From the NCBI RefSeq assembly GCF_001854245.1, contig NZ_CP015381.1, forward strand, positions 1,018,001 to 1,082,000: a stretch of DNA of 64,000 nucleotides, in the 5' to 3' direction. This document shows, piece by piece, positions 46,917 to 55,877 of this stretch; the first letter of the stretch is position 1; every line of letters starts with the position of its first letter. Made by a program: the position numbers and the translations under genes. The notes below the pieces were generated by a model. That model had not been told where the DNA came from. It searched no databases and worked only from the letters and a program-made list of their open reading frames with translations. This DNA comes from Desulfococcus multivorans. Lineage in GTDB: Bacteria; Desulfobacterota; Desulfobacteria; Desulfobacterales; Desulfococcaceae.

Positions 46917-49682
46917 GTGCTGTTCAATATTGTTCTGGGGGCGATGGGCGCTTTTTGGGGAGCGGCGCTTCTGAGTGGTCCCGGAGGGGCGGTCATGGGC
47001 TTTGCCGCGGGTTGCCTCCTGGCCGTGACGCTTCGACTGAGGCGGCGTATGGGGGATCTGGAGCGGCGTATCGCCCTGCTGGAGCGTCTGAATGAGCCTT
47101 CTCCGTCTACCGCTGACGCCGGGTTTCCGGCCGGGGACGGTCTTTCGACACCGATGCCCGGGAAATCCGAACATGAAGCGGATGAGAGGGAAATACAGGC
47201 GGAAGACGGTGCGGCGGGAACGTTCGCGAAGGTCTTTCCGGAGGAGTTCCCTCGGATTGGCGGGACGCCCTCGTCCTCGGCCGTTCCCTCCACGGTCGAA
47301 GTATGGTCGGTAAGGATCAGGGCGTTTTTCACCGAAGGCAATGTCGTCGTCCGCATCGGGGTCATCGTGCTCTTTTTCGGCGTGGCGTTTCTCCTGAAGT
47401 ATGCGGCGGAGCGGAACGCCTTTCCCGTGGAGTTCCGTCTGGCCGTCGTCGCCGTCGGCGCCATTGCGCTTCTCGCCCTGGGGTGGCGGCTTCGTCTGCG
47501 ACGGTCCGGGTACGCCTTGATTCTTCAGGGTGCGGCGGTGGGGATTCTCTACGTCACTCTCTTTGTCGCCGCCAAGCTCTATCATCTTATTCCGTTCCCC
47601 CTGGCCCTGGGGTTCATGGTGGCCGTGGTTGCGCTCTCCGGTTGGCTTGCCGTATTGCAGGACGCGCCATCCCTGGCCGCTTTCGGAGCCGTCGGCGGAT
47701 TCCTGGCGCCGATTCTGGTCTCTTCGGGCGGCGGCAGTCACGTCATGCTCTTCTCCTATTACCTGATCCTTAACGCCGGAATCCTGGGGATTGCCTGGTT
47801 CAAGGCCTGGCGGGCCCTCAATCTCATCGGATTTGTCTTTACCTTCACCATCGGATCAATCTGGGGCCGCGAGAACTATCATCCCGCTTATTTCGGATCC
47901 ACAGAGCCCTTTCTCATCCTTTTTTTTCTGTTCTATGTCGCCATCACGGTGCTTTTTGCCCATCGTCAGCCGCTCCGGCTGAGAGGATACGTGGACGGTA
48001 CCCTGACCTTCGGCGTCCCCATCGTTGTCTTTGCCCTCCAGGCTCGCATGGTGCGCGGGATGGACTGGGGCCTCGCCTACAGTGCGCTCACCATGGGCGG
48101 ATTTTATATCGGCCTTGCTGCACTGCTGTGGCGTCGGGCAATCATCGGCATGCGGCTTTTAACCGAAGCGTTTCTCGCCCTCGGGGTGGTGTTCATGAGC
48201 CTGGCCGTCCCCTTGGCCCTGGACGGCCGATGGACAGCGGCGGCATGGGCGCTCGAAGGCGCAGCCCTCGTCTGGATCGGCGTGCGGCAGAACCGTACTC
48301 CCGTCCGCTGTTTCGGACTGCTGCTGCAACTGGGCGCCGGGGCGGCTTTTTTCCATGCTCTCGGACAGCCGACAGGACGGATCCCGGTATTGAACGGCGT
48401 TTGTTCAGGCGGTCTTCTCATCAGCCTCGCAGGCCTGTTTTCCGCCGCGTTTCTCGAACGCCACCAAGGCCGTCTTCGGAGATGGGAACGCTGGTTGCAT
48501 TTTCCCATGCTGATCTGGGGCCTCGCCTGGTGGTTCGGGAGCGGCCTGAACGAGATCTCGCGCCGTCTGTCCTGGAAGCACGAACGGTGGGCATCACTCA
48601 CCTTTGCCGCCTTCAGCTTCGGCGGAATGGGTATCTTATGCCGTCGCGTCGCCTGGCCGTCTCTCAGGTACCCGGCGATGTTCTGGCTTCCGCTTCTTGG
48701 GCTTCTCGTCGGACTTCGATGGACCGGATCTCCGAACCGGCATCTCTTCGCAGACGGTTTCGGGTTGCCCTGGGTTCTCGCCCTGTCGGTCCACCTGTAT
48801 CTCCTTCGATGTTTTGAAGGGGAATGGCGAAGCGGCTTCCTGACGCTGTGGCATCTGGCCGGTCTCCTGCTGACGGCCTTCGTGCTGACATGGGAGAGCG
48901 CCTGGGCTGTTCATCGGGTTGTGGAAGGCGGACGGGTGTGGTGGACGATCATGTGGGGCATCACTCCCGGCGCGGCTGTCTGGAGCCTGTCCGCCCGTTG
49001 CCGAAAGCCGCCCTGGCCGATCCGTCGGTTCCCATGGGCCTATCTCAAAGCCGGACCGTCGCTTCTCGCGGTTTTCCTTCTCCTATGGTCCCTTTCGACC
49101 ACCGTCGTCACGGGCGATCCGGCGCCTCTCGCCTATCTTCCCGTCCTGAATCCCCTGGAGATATCGCAGACCTTCGCCTTGACCATGATCCTCAAATGGG
49201 CCCGGAACTCGCAGGATAACCCCCAAACGGCGCTGTCCGATTCGGCGGGGCCGTCGGCGTCAATCCTCCGGATAATCCATGGAGCCGTATCTCTCGGGGT
49301 ATTTGTCTGGCTCAACGGGATGACCGCTCGGACGATACACTATTTTGCGGGGGTGCCGTTTACGGTATCAGCTCTTTATCGATCGATGCCGTTCCAGGCT
49401 GCCGTCGCGATCCTGTGGACCCTATTTGCCCTGGGGGCCATGGTTGTGGGAGCTCGCCGGAAACAGCGCGCGATATGGTTTACCGGGGCAGTTCTGCTGG
49501 GGATGGTGGTTCTCAAACTGTTCTTCATCGATCTGGGCGGCAGCGGAACCGTTGCCCGGATCGTGTCGTTCATCGCCGTCGGTGTGCTGATGCTGTTCAT
49601 CGGCTACATATCCCCTCTGCCGCCCCGAGGGAAATCCCGGGTCAGGCAACCGGATGAATCCCCTACGACACGGAGTGTTTGA
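46917..49682 (+). CDS. DUF2339 family large membrane protein
   Basis: 921 residues. A GTG start (GGGGGGAGT upstream) opens a hydrophobic helix and a short coiled segment (RMGDLERRIALLERLNEP). A soluble acidic stretch follows to about residue 120, then some 25 predicted membrane helices to the C-terminus. The first helices after the linker show the family's GVIVLFFGVAFLLKYAAER. The role of the family is unknown. The gene is coupled to the following DUF3999 gene, a common pairing. Confidence 0.9.
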   Translation: MLFNIVLGAMGAFWGAALLSGPGGAVMGFAAGCLLAVTLRLRRRMGDLERRIALLERLNEPSPSTADAGFPAGDGLSTPMPGKSEHEADEREIQAEDGAAGTFAKVFPEEFPRIGGTPSSSAVPSTVEVWSVRIRAFFTEGNVVVRIGVIVLFFGVAFLLKYAAERNAFPVEFRLAVVAVGAIALLALGWRLRLRRSGYALILQGAAVGILYVTLFVAAKLYHLIPFPLALGFMVAVVALSGWLAVLQDAPSLAAFGAVGGFLAPILVSSGGGSHVMLFSYYLILNAGILGIAWFKAWRALNLIGFVFTFTIGSIWGRENYHPAYFGSTEPFLILFFLFYVAITVLFAHRQPLRLRGYVDGTLTFGVPIVVFALQARMVRGMDWGLAYSALTMGGFYIGLAALLWRRAIIGMRLLTEAFLALGVVFMSLAVPLALDGRWTAAAWALEGAALVWIGVRQNRTPVRCFGLLLQLGAGAAFFHALGQPTGRIPVLNGVCSGGLLISLAGLFSAAFLERHQGRLRRWERWLHFPMLIWGLAWWFGSGLNEISRRLSWKHERWASLTFAAFSFGGMGILCRRVAWPSLRYPAMFWLPLLGLLVGLRWTGSPNRHLFADGFGLPWVLALSVHLYLLRCFEGEWRSGFLTLWHLAGLLLTAFVLTWESAWAVHRVVEGGRVWWTIMWGITPGAAVWSLSARCRKPPWPIRRFPWAYLKAGPSLLAVFLLLWSLSTTVVTGDPAPLAYLPVLNPLEISQTFALTMILKWARNSQDNPQTALSDSAGPSASILRIIHGAVSLGVFVWLNGMTARTIHYFAGVPFTVSALYRSMPFQAAVAILWTLFALGAMVVGARRKQRAIWFTGAVLLGMVVLKLFFIDLGGSGTVARIVSFIAVGVLMLFIGYISPLPPRGKSRVRQPDESPTTRSV

Positions 49683-49683
49683 T

Positions 49684-51072
49684 ATGCGATCCATCGTTAC
49701 GATCCGTCTCTGCGGCCTGGTCCTGTTTTTCGTGCTGTTGCCCATTCCCGCCGTATCGGCCCCCCTGAAAGCCGCCGATTTTGCCTACGGCATTCGCCTC
49801 GATCCCGTCACAGGCGGGGCTGTTTATCGCCTTTACCTGCCCGAGGCCGTTCACCGTAGCGTCGTTCGGCAGGATCTGGGGGACCTTCGGGTTTTCAACG
49901 AACGGGGCGAGATCATCCCTCATATCCTTCGGCGCCCGGAGGAGAGTGGCCTGATGGAAACAGACGTTCTGGCCCTGCCTTTTTTCCCGGTGGATGGACC
50001 GGAAAAGGAGATGGGGGTCGGATTTTCCATCGATATCACAACGGACGCCAAGGGCGCTGTCCTGAATGCCCGGACCCGCGGCGTGACGGGGGATGGTTTG
50101 GAAAAAGCGGCTTACCTCATCGATGCCGGGAAATTGGACCGCCCGCCGGATCGGTTGAGACTGGACTGGCAAGGGCCGGACGACAGTTTTGTGGGAAAGG
50201 TGTCGCTTCTGTCGAGCGACGATCTGGATCATTGGCGGATGCTGGCCTCCGGGGTTACCCTGGCGGCTCTCAGACACGGGAAGCATCTCCTCAGGCGGGA
50301 CACCATCTTCATTCCCGAACCGCCGGGGCGTTTTATCACCATCCTGTGGCCCCGGAACGCTCGGGAAACAATTCTGACCCGGGTGGAGGCGCTTGTTCCA
50401 AAGGCTTCCACGACAGCACCCCGTCGGCATCTCAAGGTGCCCTTTTCCGTCGCAGCCGGGGACTCCGGCGCTTATGTAGCCGACCTTGGCGGATTTTTTT
50501 TGGTTGACCGCCTGAATCTGCTGTTCGGCGAGCCCAACAGCCTGACCGCCGGTCGGTTTTGTTCCCGGAGCGACACCCATGGCGCATGGCAGCAGCGTTT
50601 CGAAGGACTTTTCTACGACCTCAGCATCGACGGTACCCGCTTTGTCAATGACGCCGCCGTCGTCGGCAGCGTTATGGACCGGTGGTGGCGGTTCGAGGCG
50701 GTTTCCCGGAACGGCGGCATGGGCGAAAGGCCGCCGGTGCTGTCGGTGGGATGGGTCCCCATGGAGTTGGTTTTTCTGGCTCGGGGAGATGGACCGTTTA
50801 CCCTGGCCTACGGCCATGCGGCAGTGGCGCCTTTTGACCTGGATCGCCATCCGCTCGTTCATTTGTTGATGCGTGAAAAAAATGACGTCCTGATCCGACA
50901 GATTGCGGCGGGTCCTCCATTCTCCCTGCAGGGCGAATCGGCCCGGGTTCCAAAAAAGCCGTTCCCCTGGAAAAAATGGATTCTCTGGGGCGTTCTGAGT
51001 ATATCGGTGGTGCTTCTGGGTGTCATGGCCCGGGGGCTCTATCGTCAAATGAACCCACCGCCGGGTTCATGA
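49684..51072 (+). CDS. DUF3999 family membrane-anchored protein
   Basis: 462 residues. It has a signal segment (IRLCGLVLFFVLLPIPAVSA), a long extracytoplasmic beta-rich region (about 30-430), and a C-terminal helix (WILWGVLSISVVLLGVMARG). I take the ATG at 49684, one base past the DUF2339 stop and after ACGGAGTG. An in-frame ATG at 49654 overlaps that gene. It is likely a partner of the DUF2339 protein in the envelope. A hairpin (TGAACCC/GGGTTCA) spans the stop codon. Confidence 0.88.
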   Translation: MRSIVTIRLCGLVLFFVLLPIPAVSAPLKAADFAYGIRLDPVTGGAVYRLYLPEAVHRSVVRQDLGDLRVFNERGEIIPHILRRPEESGLMETDVLALPFFPVDGPEKEMGVGFSIDITTDAKGAVLNARTRGVTGDGLEKAAYLIDAGKLDRPPDRLRLDWQGPDDSFVGKVSLLSSDDLDHWRMLASGVTLAALRHGKHLLRRDTIFIPEPPGRFITILWPRNARETILTRVEALVPKASTTAPRRHLKVPFSVAAGDSGAYVADLGGFFLVDRLNLLFGEPNSLTAGRFCSRSDTHGAWQQRFEGLFYDLSIDGTRFVNDAAVVGSVMDRWWRFEAVSRNGGMGERPPVLSVGWVPMELVFLARGDGPFTLAYGHAAVAPFDLDRHPLVHLLMREKNDVLIRQIAAGPPFSLQGESARVPKKPFPWKKWILWGVLSISVVLLGVMARGLYRQMNPPPGS

Positions 51073-51159
51073 ACCCGGACCCCGTGAATGGGGTTGACGC
51101 CCGTCGGCTCTTATTCTAAAAACCGAAGCGCACCCCAAAACATCCAACAGAAAGGAGGG

Positions 51160-51199
51160 CGTGCCGGCCCGAGGGGATGCCGGCACGGAAAAACCATGA
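51160..51199 (+). promoter_or_regulatory. Leader hairpin and 12-codon upstream ORF before the IMP cyclohydrolase gene
   Basis: CGTGCCGGC (51160-51168) pairs perfectly with GCCGGCACG (51179-51187). Immediately upstream is AAAGGAGGG. A GTG at 51161 would open VPARGDAGTEKP and stop at TGA 51197-51199, overlapping the main ATG (51196) as ATGA. Translational coupling is possible but not shown. Confidence 0.35.
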
Positions 51200-51882
51200 G
51201 CATGAATGTCGTAGATAAAATTGATGACCTCGTCAAGGTCAACCACGTCCTGGTGAGCGTGTCCGATAAAAGCGGCCTGGCGGCCTTCATCCCCGGCCTG
51301 ATCGAGATCAATCCCGAGATTCGGATCCTGTCCACGGGCGGGACCTTCGGACGAATCAGGGAGATCCTGGGGGGGGACGCCGATAAACATCTCACACCAG
51401 TATCCGATTATACGGGTCAACCAGAAACGCAAGGGGGTCTTGTGAAGACTCTCGATTTCAAGATCTATCTGGGACTTCTGACCGAGACCTACAACCCGTC
51501 TCACCAGGCGGACTTGAAACGGACCGGGGGAGTGCCCATCGACATGGTGGTGGTCAACCTCTATCCTTTCCAGGCAACCATCGCCAAGCCGGATGTGACG
51601 CTGGAGGCCGCCCGGGGTAACATCGACATCGGGGGGCCCTGCATGATACGGGCGGCTGCGAAGAATTTCATTCGCGTCGCTTCGGTGGTCGACCCGGGCG
51701 ATTATGCATCGATCCTCGACGTCATGCGATCCCGTTCGGGACAGACGACACTGGAGATGCGGTTTGCTCTCGCCCGAAAGGCTTTTGACCATACGGCTCA
51801 CTACGACCAGGCCATAGCCGGATTCCTGAACGAACAGCCAATCGAGGCGGCTAGGCGCTGCTATGCCGACGACAGGCGGTGA
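51196..51882 (+). CDS. purH: Stand-alone IMP cyclohydrolase (PurH N-terminal domain only)
   Basis: 228 residues matching only the MGS-like inosinicase half of bifunctional PurH, which closes FAICAR to IMP. Family motifs: HVLVSVSDKSGLAAFIPGLI, ILSTGGTFGRIREIL, GGLVKTLDFKIYLGLL (the HPK/KTLDxKI region), VVVNLYPFQATI and NIDIGGPCMIRAAAKNF. The AICAR transformylase half (normally some 300 residues) is missing and no fragment of it follows. The transformylation must be done elsewhere, for example by a separate enzyme. I start at the ATG at 51196 because the preceding 36 codons are not family-like. Confidence 0.88.
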   Translation: MSMNVVDKIDDLVKVNHVLVSVSDKSGLAAFIPGLIEINPEIRILSTGGTFGRIREILGGDADKHLTPVSDYTGQPETQGGLVKTLDFKIYLGLLTETYNPSHQADLKRTGGVPIDMVVVNLYPFQATIAKPDVTLEAARGNIDIGGPCMIRAAAKNFIRVASVVDPGDYASILDVMRSRSGQTTLEMRFALARKAFDHTAHYDQAIAGFLNEQPIEAARRCYADDRR

Positions 51883-51947
51883 GAAGCGGTGAGTCCGGAA
51901 TGGATCCCTACGGGGGCGGCATATAGAAGGTAACACCTGCGGCGGCC

Positions 51948-52865
51948 ATGGACATTCTGAATACCATCATTCCCATGTTTACCGTGATCTTCATCGGCTG
52001 GATCGCCCGAAGGAAAGGGTTGATATCGACGGCCTTTCTGGGGCCGGCCAATCGGCTGGTGTTCCACCTGGCCATCCCGGCCATGATCTTCAGGGCCATC
52101 TCCCAGGGAAATTTCACTCGGGATTTCAATCCCTCGGTGGTTCTGATCACCCTCGCTTCGGTGCTGACGGTGTTTTGCTTTCTCTGGATCGCTGGATGGG
52201 CCGTCAGGCTCGAGCGGCGCCGATTCGCCACGGTCATTCAGAGCGCGTTTCACGGCAATCTGGGGTATATCGGACTGGCCGTGGCCTATTATTACCTTGG
52301 CGACGAGGGGCTGGCCCGTGCGAGCATTCTGGCCGGGTTCATCATGATTCTTCAGAATCTCCTTGCCGTCATCGTGCTTCAGTGGTACGGCGATGCCGAA
52401 TCCGGGGGTATCGGCGCAAGACGGGTGATTATGGGGGTTGCCGGGAATCCGGTTATCGTGTCGGCCATGGCAGGTATTCTTTTTTCCGCGACAGGGATGC
52501 CGTTGCCCATCATTTTGGAACGGGCTTTCAAGATTCTGGGAGATCTGGCATTGCCGCTGGCACTGCTGCTGATCGGCGCCGGCCTGACCTTTCATCTCAT
52601 GCGATCCCGGCCGATGGCGCTGATTTCATCGAGCGTGGTCAAGCTGGGCCTGCTGCCCGGCCTCGGGTATTTCCTGTATCGCTTTTTTGGAGTTCCCGCC
52701 GGAGGATATCTTCCCGCAATAATTCTTCTGGCATGCCCCACCGCCACCATTGCTTATGTCATGGCTGCGGAAATGAACGGAGATACGGAGTTCGCCGCGG
52801 CGGCCATTTCCGCCAGCACGGCGTTTTCGGCGGTCACTTTCACCCTGTGGCTGCATATTGTCTGA
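51948..52865 (+). CDS. AEC (auxin efflux carrier) family transporter
   Basis: A 305-residue inner-membrane carrier with ten predicted helices in two halves. It opens [20 protein letters not shown] and includes [38 protein letters not shown], and [20 protein letters not shown]. The family exports or imports organic anions; the substrate is not predictable. It lies 65 bp after the IMP cyclohydrolase gene, and its expression may be linked to it. Confidence 0.9.
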   Translation: MDILNTIIPMFTVIFIGWIARRKGLISTAFLGPANRLVFHLAIPAMIFRAISQGNFTRDFNPSVVLITLASVLTVFCFLWIAGWAVRLERRRFATVIQSAFHGNLGYIGLAVAYYYLGDEGLARASILAGFIMILQNLLAVIVLQWYGDAESGGIGARRVIMGVAGNPVIVSAMAGILFSATGMPLPIILERAFKILGDLALPLALLLIGAGLTFHLMRSRPMALISSSVVKLGLLPGLGYFLYRFFGVPAGGYLPAIILLACPTATIAYVMAAEMNGDTEFAAAAISASTAFSAVTFTLWLHIV

Positions 52866-52948
52866 GGTTTGAGACGGGCGACATTCGCGAATCTCTGCCC
52901 TGCATCAACCATGGCCCGGCATCATCGCCGGGCGGAAAGAAAAATATC

Positions 52949-53971
52949 ATGACATTCAAATATCATACGGTTCTGGTGACCGGCGCCGCGGGGTTCATCG
53001 GGTTTCATCTGGCCAAACGGCTCTTGGAGCAGGGCTGCCGGGTGGTGGGGCTCGACAATCTGAACGATTATTACGACGTCGGATATAAGACCGGGCGGCT
53101 GGACCAGCTTTCGTCCTATTCCGACTTTAACTTTGTAAAAGGCGATCTCGCCGATCGGGAAGCCATGGCACGTCTTTTCGAAGCGACCGCTTTCGACGTG
53201 GCGGTCAATATGGCGGCTCAGGCCGGGGTCCGATATTCCCTCATCAACCCTCATGCCTATGTCTCCTCCAATCTGGTGGGATTTGTCAATCTTCTGGAGT
53301 GTTGCCGTCACAGCCGGGTGGGGCATCTGGTCTTCGCCTCGTCCAGCTCCGTCTATGGCGCCAATACCCGCATGCCTTTCTCGGTCCATGACAACGTCGA
53401 CCATCCGGTGTCCCTGTATGCGGCCTCCAAGAAAGCCAACGAACTCATGGCTCACACCTACAGTCATCTCTACGGTCTTCACTGTACGGGGCTCCGGTTT
53501 TTCACGGTGTACGGTCCCTGGGGCCGGCCGGATATGGCGCTTTTTCTGTTTACAAAGGCGATTTTGGAAAACAGGCCCATAAAGGTGTTCAACCATGGGA
53601 AAATGCAGCGGGATTTTACCTATATCGACGATATCGTCGAGGGGGTCGTCCGGGTCATGGGAAGGCTGCCCCAGCCAAATCCGCAATGGAACGGGGAGCA
53701 TCCGGACCCCGGCACCTCCTATGCGCCGTATCGGATCTACAATATCGGAAACAACGCGCCGGTGGCGTTGAACGACTTTATCGCCGCTATTGAGAAGGCG
53801 TTGGGGAAAACGGCGAAAAAGGAGTATCTGGACCTCCAGCCCGGCGATGTTCCCGCCACTGCGGCCGACGTCGACGATCTGATGGTCGATGTCGGGTTCA
53901 GGCCCGACACACCCATTGAAATCGGCATCGAGCGGTTTGTGTCATGGTATCGGGCATATCATCGCCTGTAA
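52949..53971 (+). CDS. NAD-dependent epimerase, UDP-glucuronate 4-epimerase-like
   Basis: A 340-residue extended SDR enzyme. It has [20 protein letters not shown] at about residues 10-29, [37 protein letters not shown], the catalytic YAASKKANE, and [20 protein letters not shown]. The NDYYD and [12 protein letters not shown] motifs are those of UDP-glucuronate epimerases. It supplies sugar nucleotides for surface polysaccharide. The start at 52949 follows GGCGGAAAG; a long upstream frame over the AEC gene is a shadow. Terminated at 53996-54027. Confidence 0.92.
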   Translation: MTFKYHTVLVTGAAGFIGFHLAKRLLEQGCRVVGLDNLNDYYDVGYKTGRLDQLSSYSDFNFVKGDLADREAMARLFEATAFDVAVNMAAQAGVRYSLINPHAYVSSNLVGFVNLLECCRHSRVGHLVFASSSSVYGANTRMPFSVHDNVDHPVSLYAASKKANELMAHTYSHLYGLHCTGLRFFTVYGPWGRPDMALFLFTKAILENRPIKVFNHGKMQRDFTYIDDIVEGVVRVMGRLPQPNPQWNGEHPDPGTSYAPYRIYNIGNNAPVALNDFIAAIEKALGKTAKKEYLDLQPGDVPATAADVDDLMVDVGFRPDTPIEIGIERFVSWYRAYHRL

Positions 53972-53995
53972 TCGGATGGAGCGGCGTATATAACA

Positions 53996-54027
53996 GGTCC
54001 AAGCTTTTTGAGGGCTTGAACCTTTTA
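53996..54027 (+). terminator. Terminator between the epimerase and the convergent gene
   Basis: GGTCCAAGC pairs with GCTTGAACC (one mismatch), followed by TTTTA. On the minus strand the tail is less T-rich, so it mainly serves the epimerase. Confidence 0.55.
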
Positions 54028-54047
54028 TCGGGTGCTCGAAACAGGGA

Positions 54048-54605
54048 TTATTCCAGAGTTCCGAAAGAGCGTTTGAAGAGGTCTTCGATAGCCCTGGCAC
54101 CATCTTCGGTCAGGTTTCGTGTGCCGGTGCCCACAAAGCTGTCGGCAGCCACTACAGGGCTGTCGGCGACCCATTGGTTGTCTTTCCAGGAAAACCAGGC
54201 TTTTCGATCCTGATCGTAAACGCTGACGGGACGATTGAAGAGTTTGGCCAGTTCCACGCCCCAGCCCGTTCCGCCCTTGACCGTGTCGTCGGGCTGTATC
54301 CAACCGACGGCAAATACATGGTACCCTTTGTTGACCATGTGAAAGATGGACTGAATCACCTTTCGGATCTTGTCCGCCCTGGCATAGGTCCGCCCCATGC
54401 GCTTGGAGACGATCTCCATGCTGATATCGCCCTTTTTCAGTTCCTCCGTGCTCAGGACCGTACAGTTCTTGTTCCGTTCCACTGTATGTCCTTCGAAGGT
54501 GTAGTTGACTTCCCGAATGCCCCAGGACTCGGCATTTCTGCCGAATGCCGTTTCGGCCCCCTTGTGGCCCCCGCTGTAAAGTGTTACTTGTGAACGTTCC
54601 GTCAT
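54048..54605 (-). CDS. SLOG/Rossmann-like protein of unknown function
   Basis: 185 residues. The start (VTLYSGGHKGAETAFGRNAE) looks like the nucleotide-binding entry of SLOG/YpsA-like folds. The middle has GYHVFAVGWIQPDD and TGWGVELAKLFNRPVSVYDQ, then AWFSWKDNQWV. The end (SFVGTGTRNLTEDGARAIED) has a GTR motif. The same order of motifs (YSGG, FDQ/YDQ plus W, GTGTR) recurs in phage and bacterial proteins of unknown function that I recall. AAAGGAAACGATAAAA precedes the ATG at 54605. It stands alone with its own hairpin leader. Function is not predictable; binding of a nucleotide-like ligand is inferred. Confidence 0.7.
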   Translation of the reverse strand: MTERSQVTLYSGGHKGAETAFGRNAESWGIREVNYTFEGHTVERNKNCTVLSTEELKKGDISMEIVSKRMGRTYARADKIRKVIQSIFHMVNKGYHVFAVGWIQPDDTVKGGTGWGVELAKLFNRPVSVYDQDRKAWFSWKDNQWVADSPVVAADSFVGTGTRNLTEDGARAIEDLFKRSFGTLE

Positions 54606-54666
54606 TTTTATCGTTTCCTTTCGTATCGTGGTAGCGTTGAAAATGGGATTTCCCTCCATAAAAAGA

Positions 54667-54697
54667 AATCACCCCGCCGCACACCGGCAGGGTGATT
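54667..54697 (-). terminator. Terminator-like hairpin in the leader of the SLOG-like gene
   Basis: AATCACCC (54667-54674) pairs with GGGTGATT (54690-54697), with inner CGCCG/CGGC. Read leftwards it is followed by TTTCTTTTT. It lies 62 bp upstream of the ATG at 54605 and just after a possible promoter (TTGCGT, 16 nt, TAATAT), so it may be an attenuator. Confidence 0.55.
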
Positions 54698-54841
54698 CTA
54701 TGCTATATTAAAGCAATTTTATGATGACGCAAGGGGTTTTATCAATTTTTAACGATTTTTGTTCTTGGAAAAATCAAAAGGGTCCTTTCGATGCATGTCG
54801 GCATTGCCTGGAAAGGACTCCGGGGCTACTCCAGAATCTGC
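54698..54841. other. Intergenic part between the SLOG-like gene and the alpha/beta hydrolase
   Basis: AT-rich; carries the probable leftward promoter noted above. I see no gene. Short plus-strand frames that begin at 54721 and 54791 lack family-like sequence. Confidence 0.5.
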
Positions 54842-54870
54842 TTGTCAATTCCCAAGGTGCCGGGTATACT
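54842..54870 (+). promoter_or_regulatory. Promoter of the alpha/beta hydrolase gene
   Basis: -35 TTGTCA (54842-54847), 17-nt spacer, -10 TATACT (54865-54870), five of six in both boxes. A perfect palindrome CCTCATGAGG (54877-54886) lies at the expected start site. Confidence 0.66.
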
Positions 54871-54952
54871 ACCTATCCTCATGAGGTGGCAACCTCGGCG
54901 AAAACGGCGTTCGTACCACACGTGCGGGCGGTCAAAACGGAAGGGGAAGGGA

Positions 54953-55846
54953 ATGGCGCGAAAGGTATCCAGCAATGGTATCGAGATCTGTTATGACACC
55001 TTCGGCAAGAAGAACAACCGACCGCTGATCCTCATCATGGGCCTGGCCACCCAGATGGTCGCCTGGCCGGAGCCTTTCTGCCGGATGCTGGCCGAGGCCG
55101 GTCATTTCGTGGTCCGTTTCGACAACCGGGACGTCGGCCAATCCACACGCATGAAGCGCCTCTACGTGCCTGATGTCGAAGCCCTGATGGCCGAGACCGC
55201 TGCGGGGCGGCAGGTATGGGTGCCCTACACCCTGCTCGACATGGCCGACGACACCGTCGGCCTGATGGATGCGCTGGAGATTGATCATGCCCATGTTTGC
55301 GGACTTTCCATGGGCGGGATGATCGCTCAGGTGATTGCCGTCGAATATCCCGAAAGGCTCAAAAGCCTCATCACCATCATGTCCACCACCGGTGAGCCCG
55401 ATTTGCCGCCACCGACGGACGAGGCCCTGGCGGCCATGATGTCCGCTCCGCCGGCCAAGCGGGCCGCTTACATCGATCACATGGCCGGGATCTACCGGAT
55501 TTTTGCGGGCGGATCCACGTTTTACGACGAAAAGCTCCAACGGGAGCTGTCGGCCAAGTCCTTCGATCGGGGCATATACGCACCCGGATTCCTCCGCCAG
55601 ATGGCGGCCATCATCGGTGCGGGGGGTAGACGCCACCGCCTTGAACATCTCGATATTCCCACCCTGGTCATTCACGGCGACTGCGATCCGGTGGTGCCCC
55701 TGGCCCACGGCCGGGATACGGCCGACATCATTCCCGGGGCTCGCCTCGAAGTGATCTCCGGACTTGGCCACGGCACGGCCTTTCCCGATTTGTGGGAACA
55801 GATGGTTGCCGCCATCGCCGAACACACGGCCGCGGCCGAAACTTGA
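54953..55846 (+). CDS. Alpha/beta hydrolase
   Basis: 297 residues. Substrate-cap hydrolase fold: LILIMGLATQMVAWPEPF, FDNRDVGQSTRM, the nucleophile elbow HVCGLSMGGMIAQ (Ser in GLSMGG), HGDCDPVVPLAHG (acid) and GLGHGTAFP (His). The full catalytic triad is present. AAGGGGAAGGG precedes the ATG at 54953. Its substrate is unknown. It converges on the PLP decarboxylase gene with a 31-bp gap; no functional link is shown. Confidence 0.88.
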   Translation: MARKVSSNGIEICYDTFGKKNNRPLILIMGLATQMVAWPEPFCRMLAEAGHFVVRFDNRDVGQSTRMKRLYVPDVEALMAETAAGRQVWVPYTLLDMADDTVGLMDALEIDHAHVCGLSMGGMIAQVIAVEYPERLKSLITIMSTTGEPDLPPPTDEALAAMMSAPPAKRAAYIDHMAGIYRIFAGGSTFYDEKLQRELSAKSFDRGIYAPGFLRQMAAIIGAGGRRHRLEHLDIPTLVIHGDCDPVVPLAHGRDTADIIPGARLEVISGLGHGTAFPDLWEQMVAAIAEHTAAAET

Positions 55847-55877
55847 GTTTCAACTATCGATCTTTGGCCTGCCGCCC

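Noticed and set aside
51067-51936. A 289-codon minus-strand frame opposite the IMP cyclohydrolase gene
   Set aside because: Antisense shadow; the plus strand carries clear PurH motifs.
52175-52948. A 258-residue N-terminal extension of the epimerase
   Set aside because: It overlaps the AEC transporter in another frame and has no recognisable sequence; the epimerase Rossmann motif starts only after 52949.
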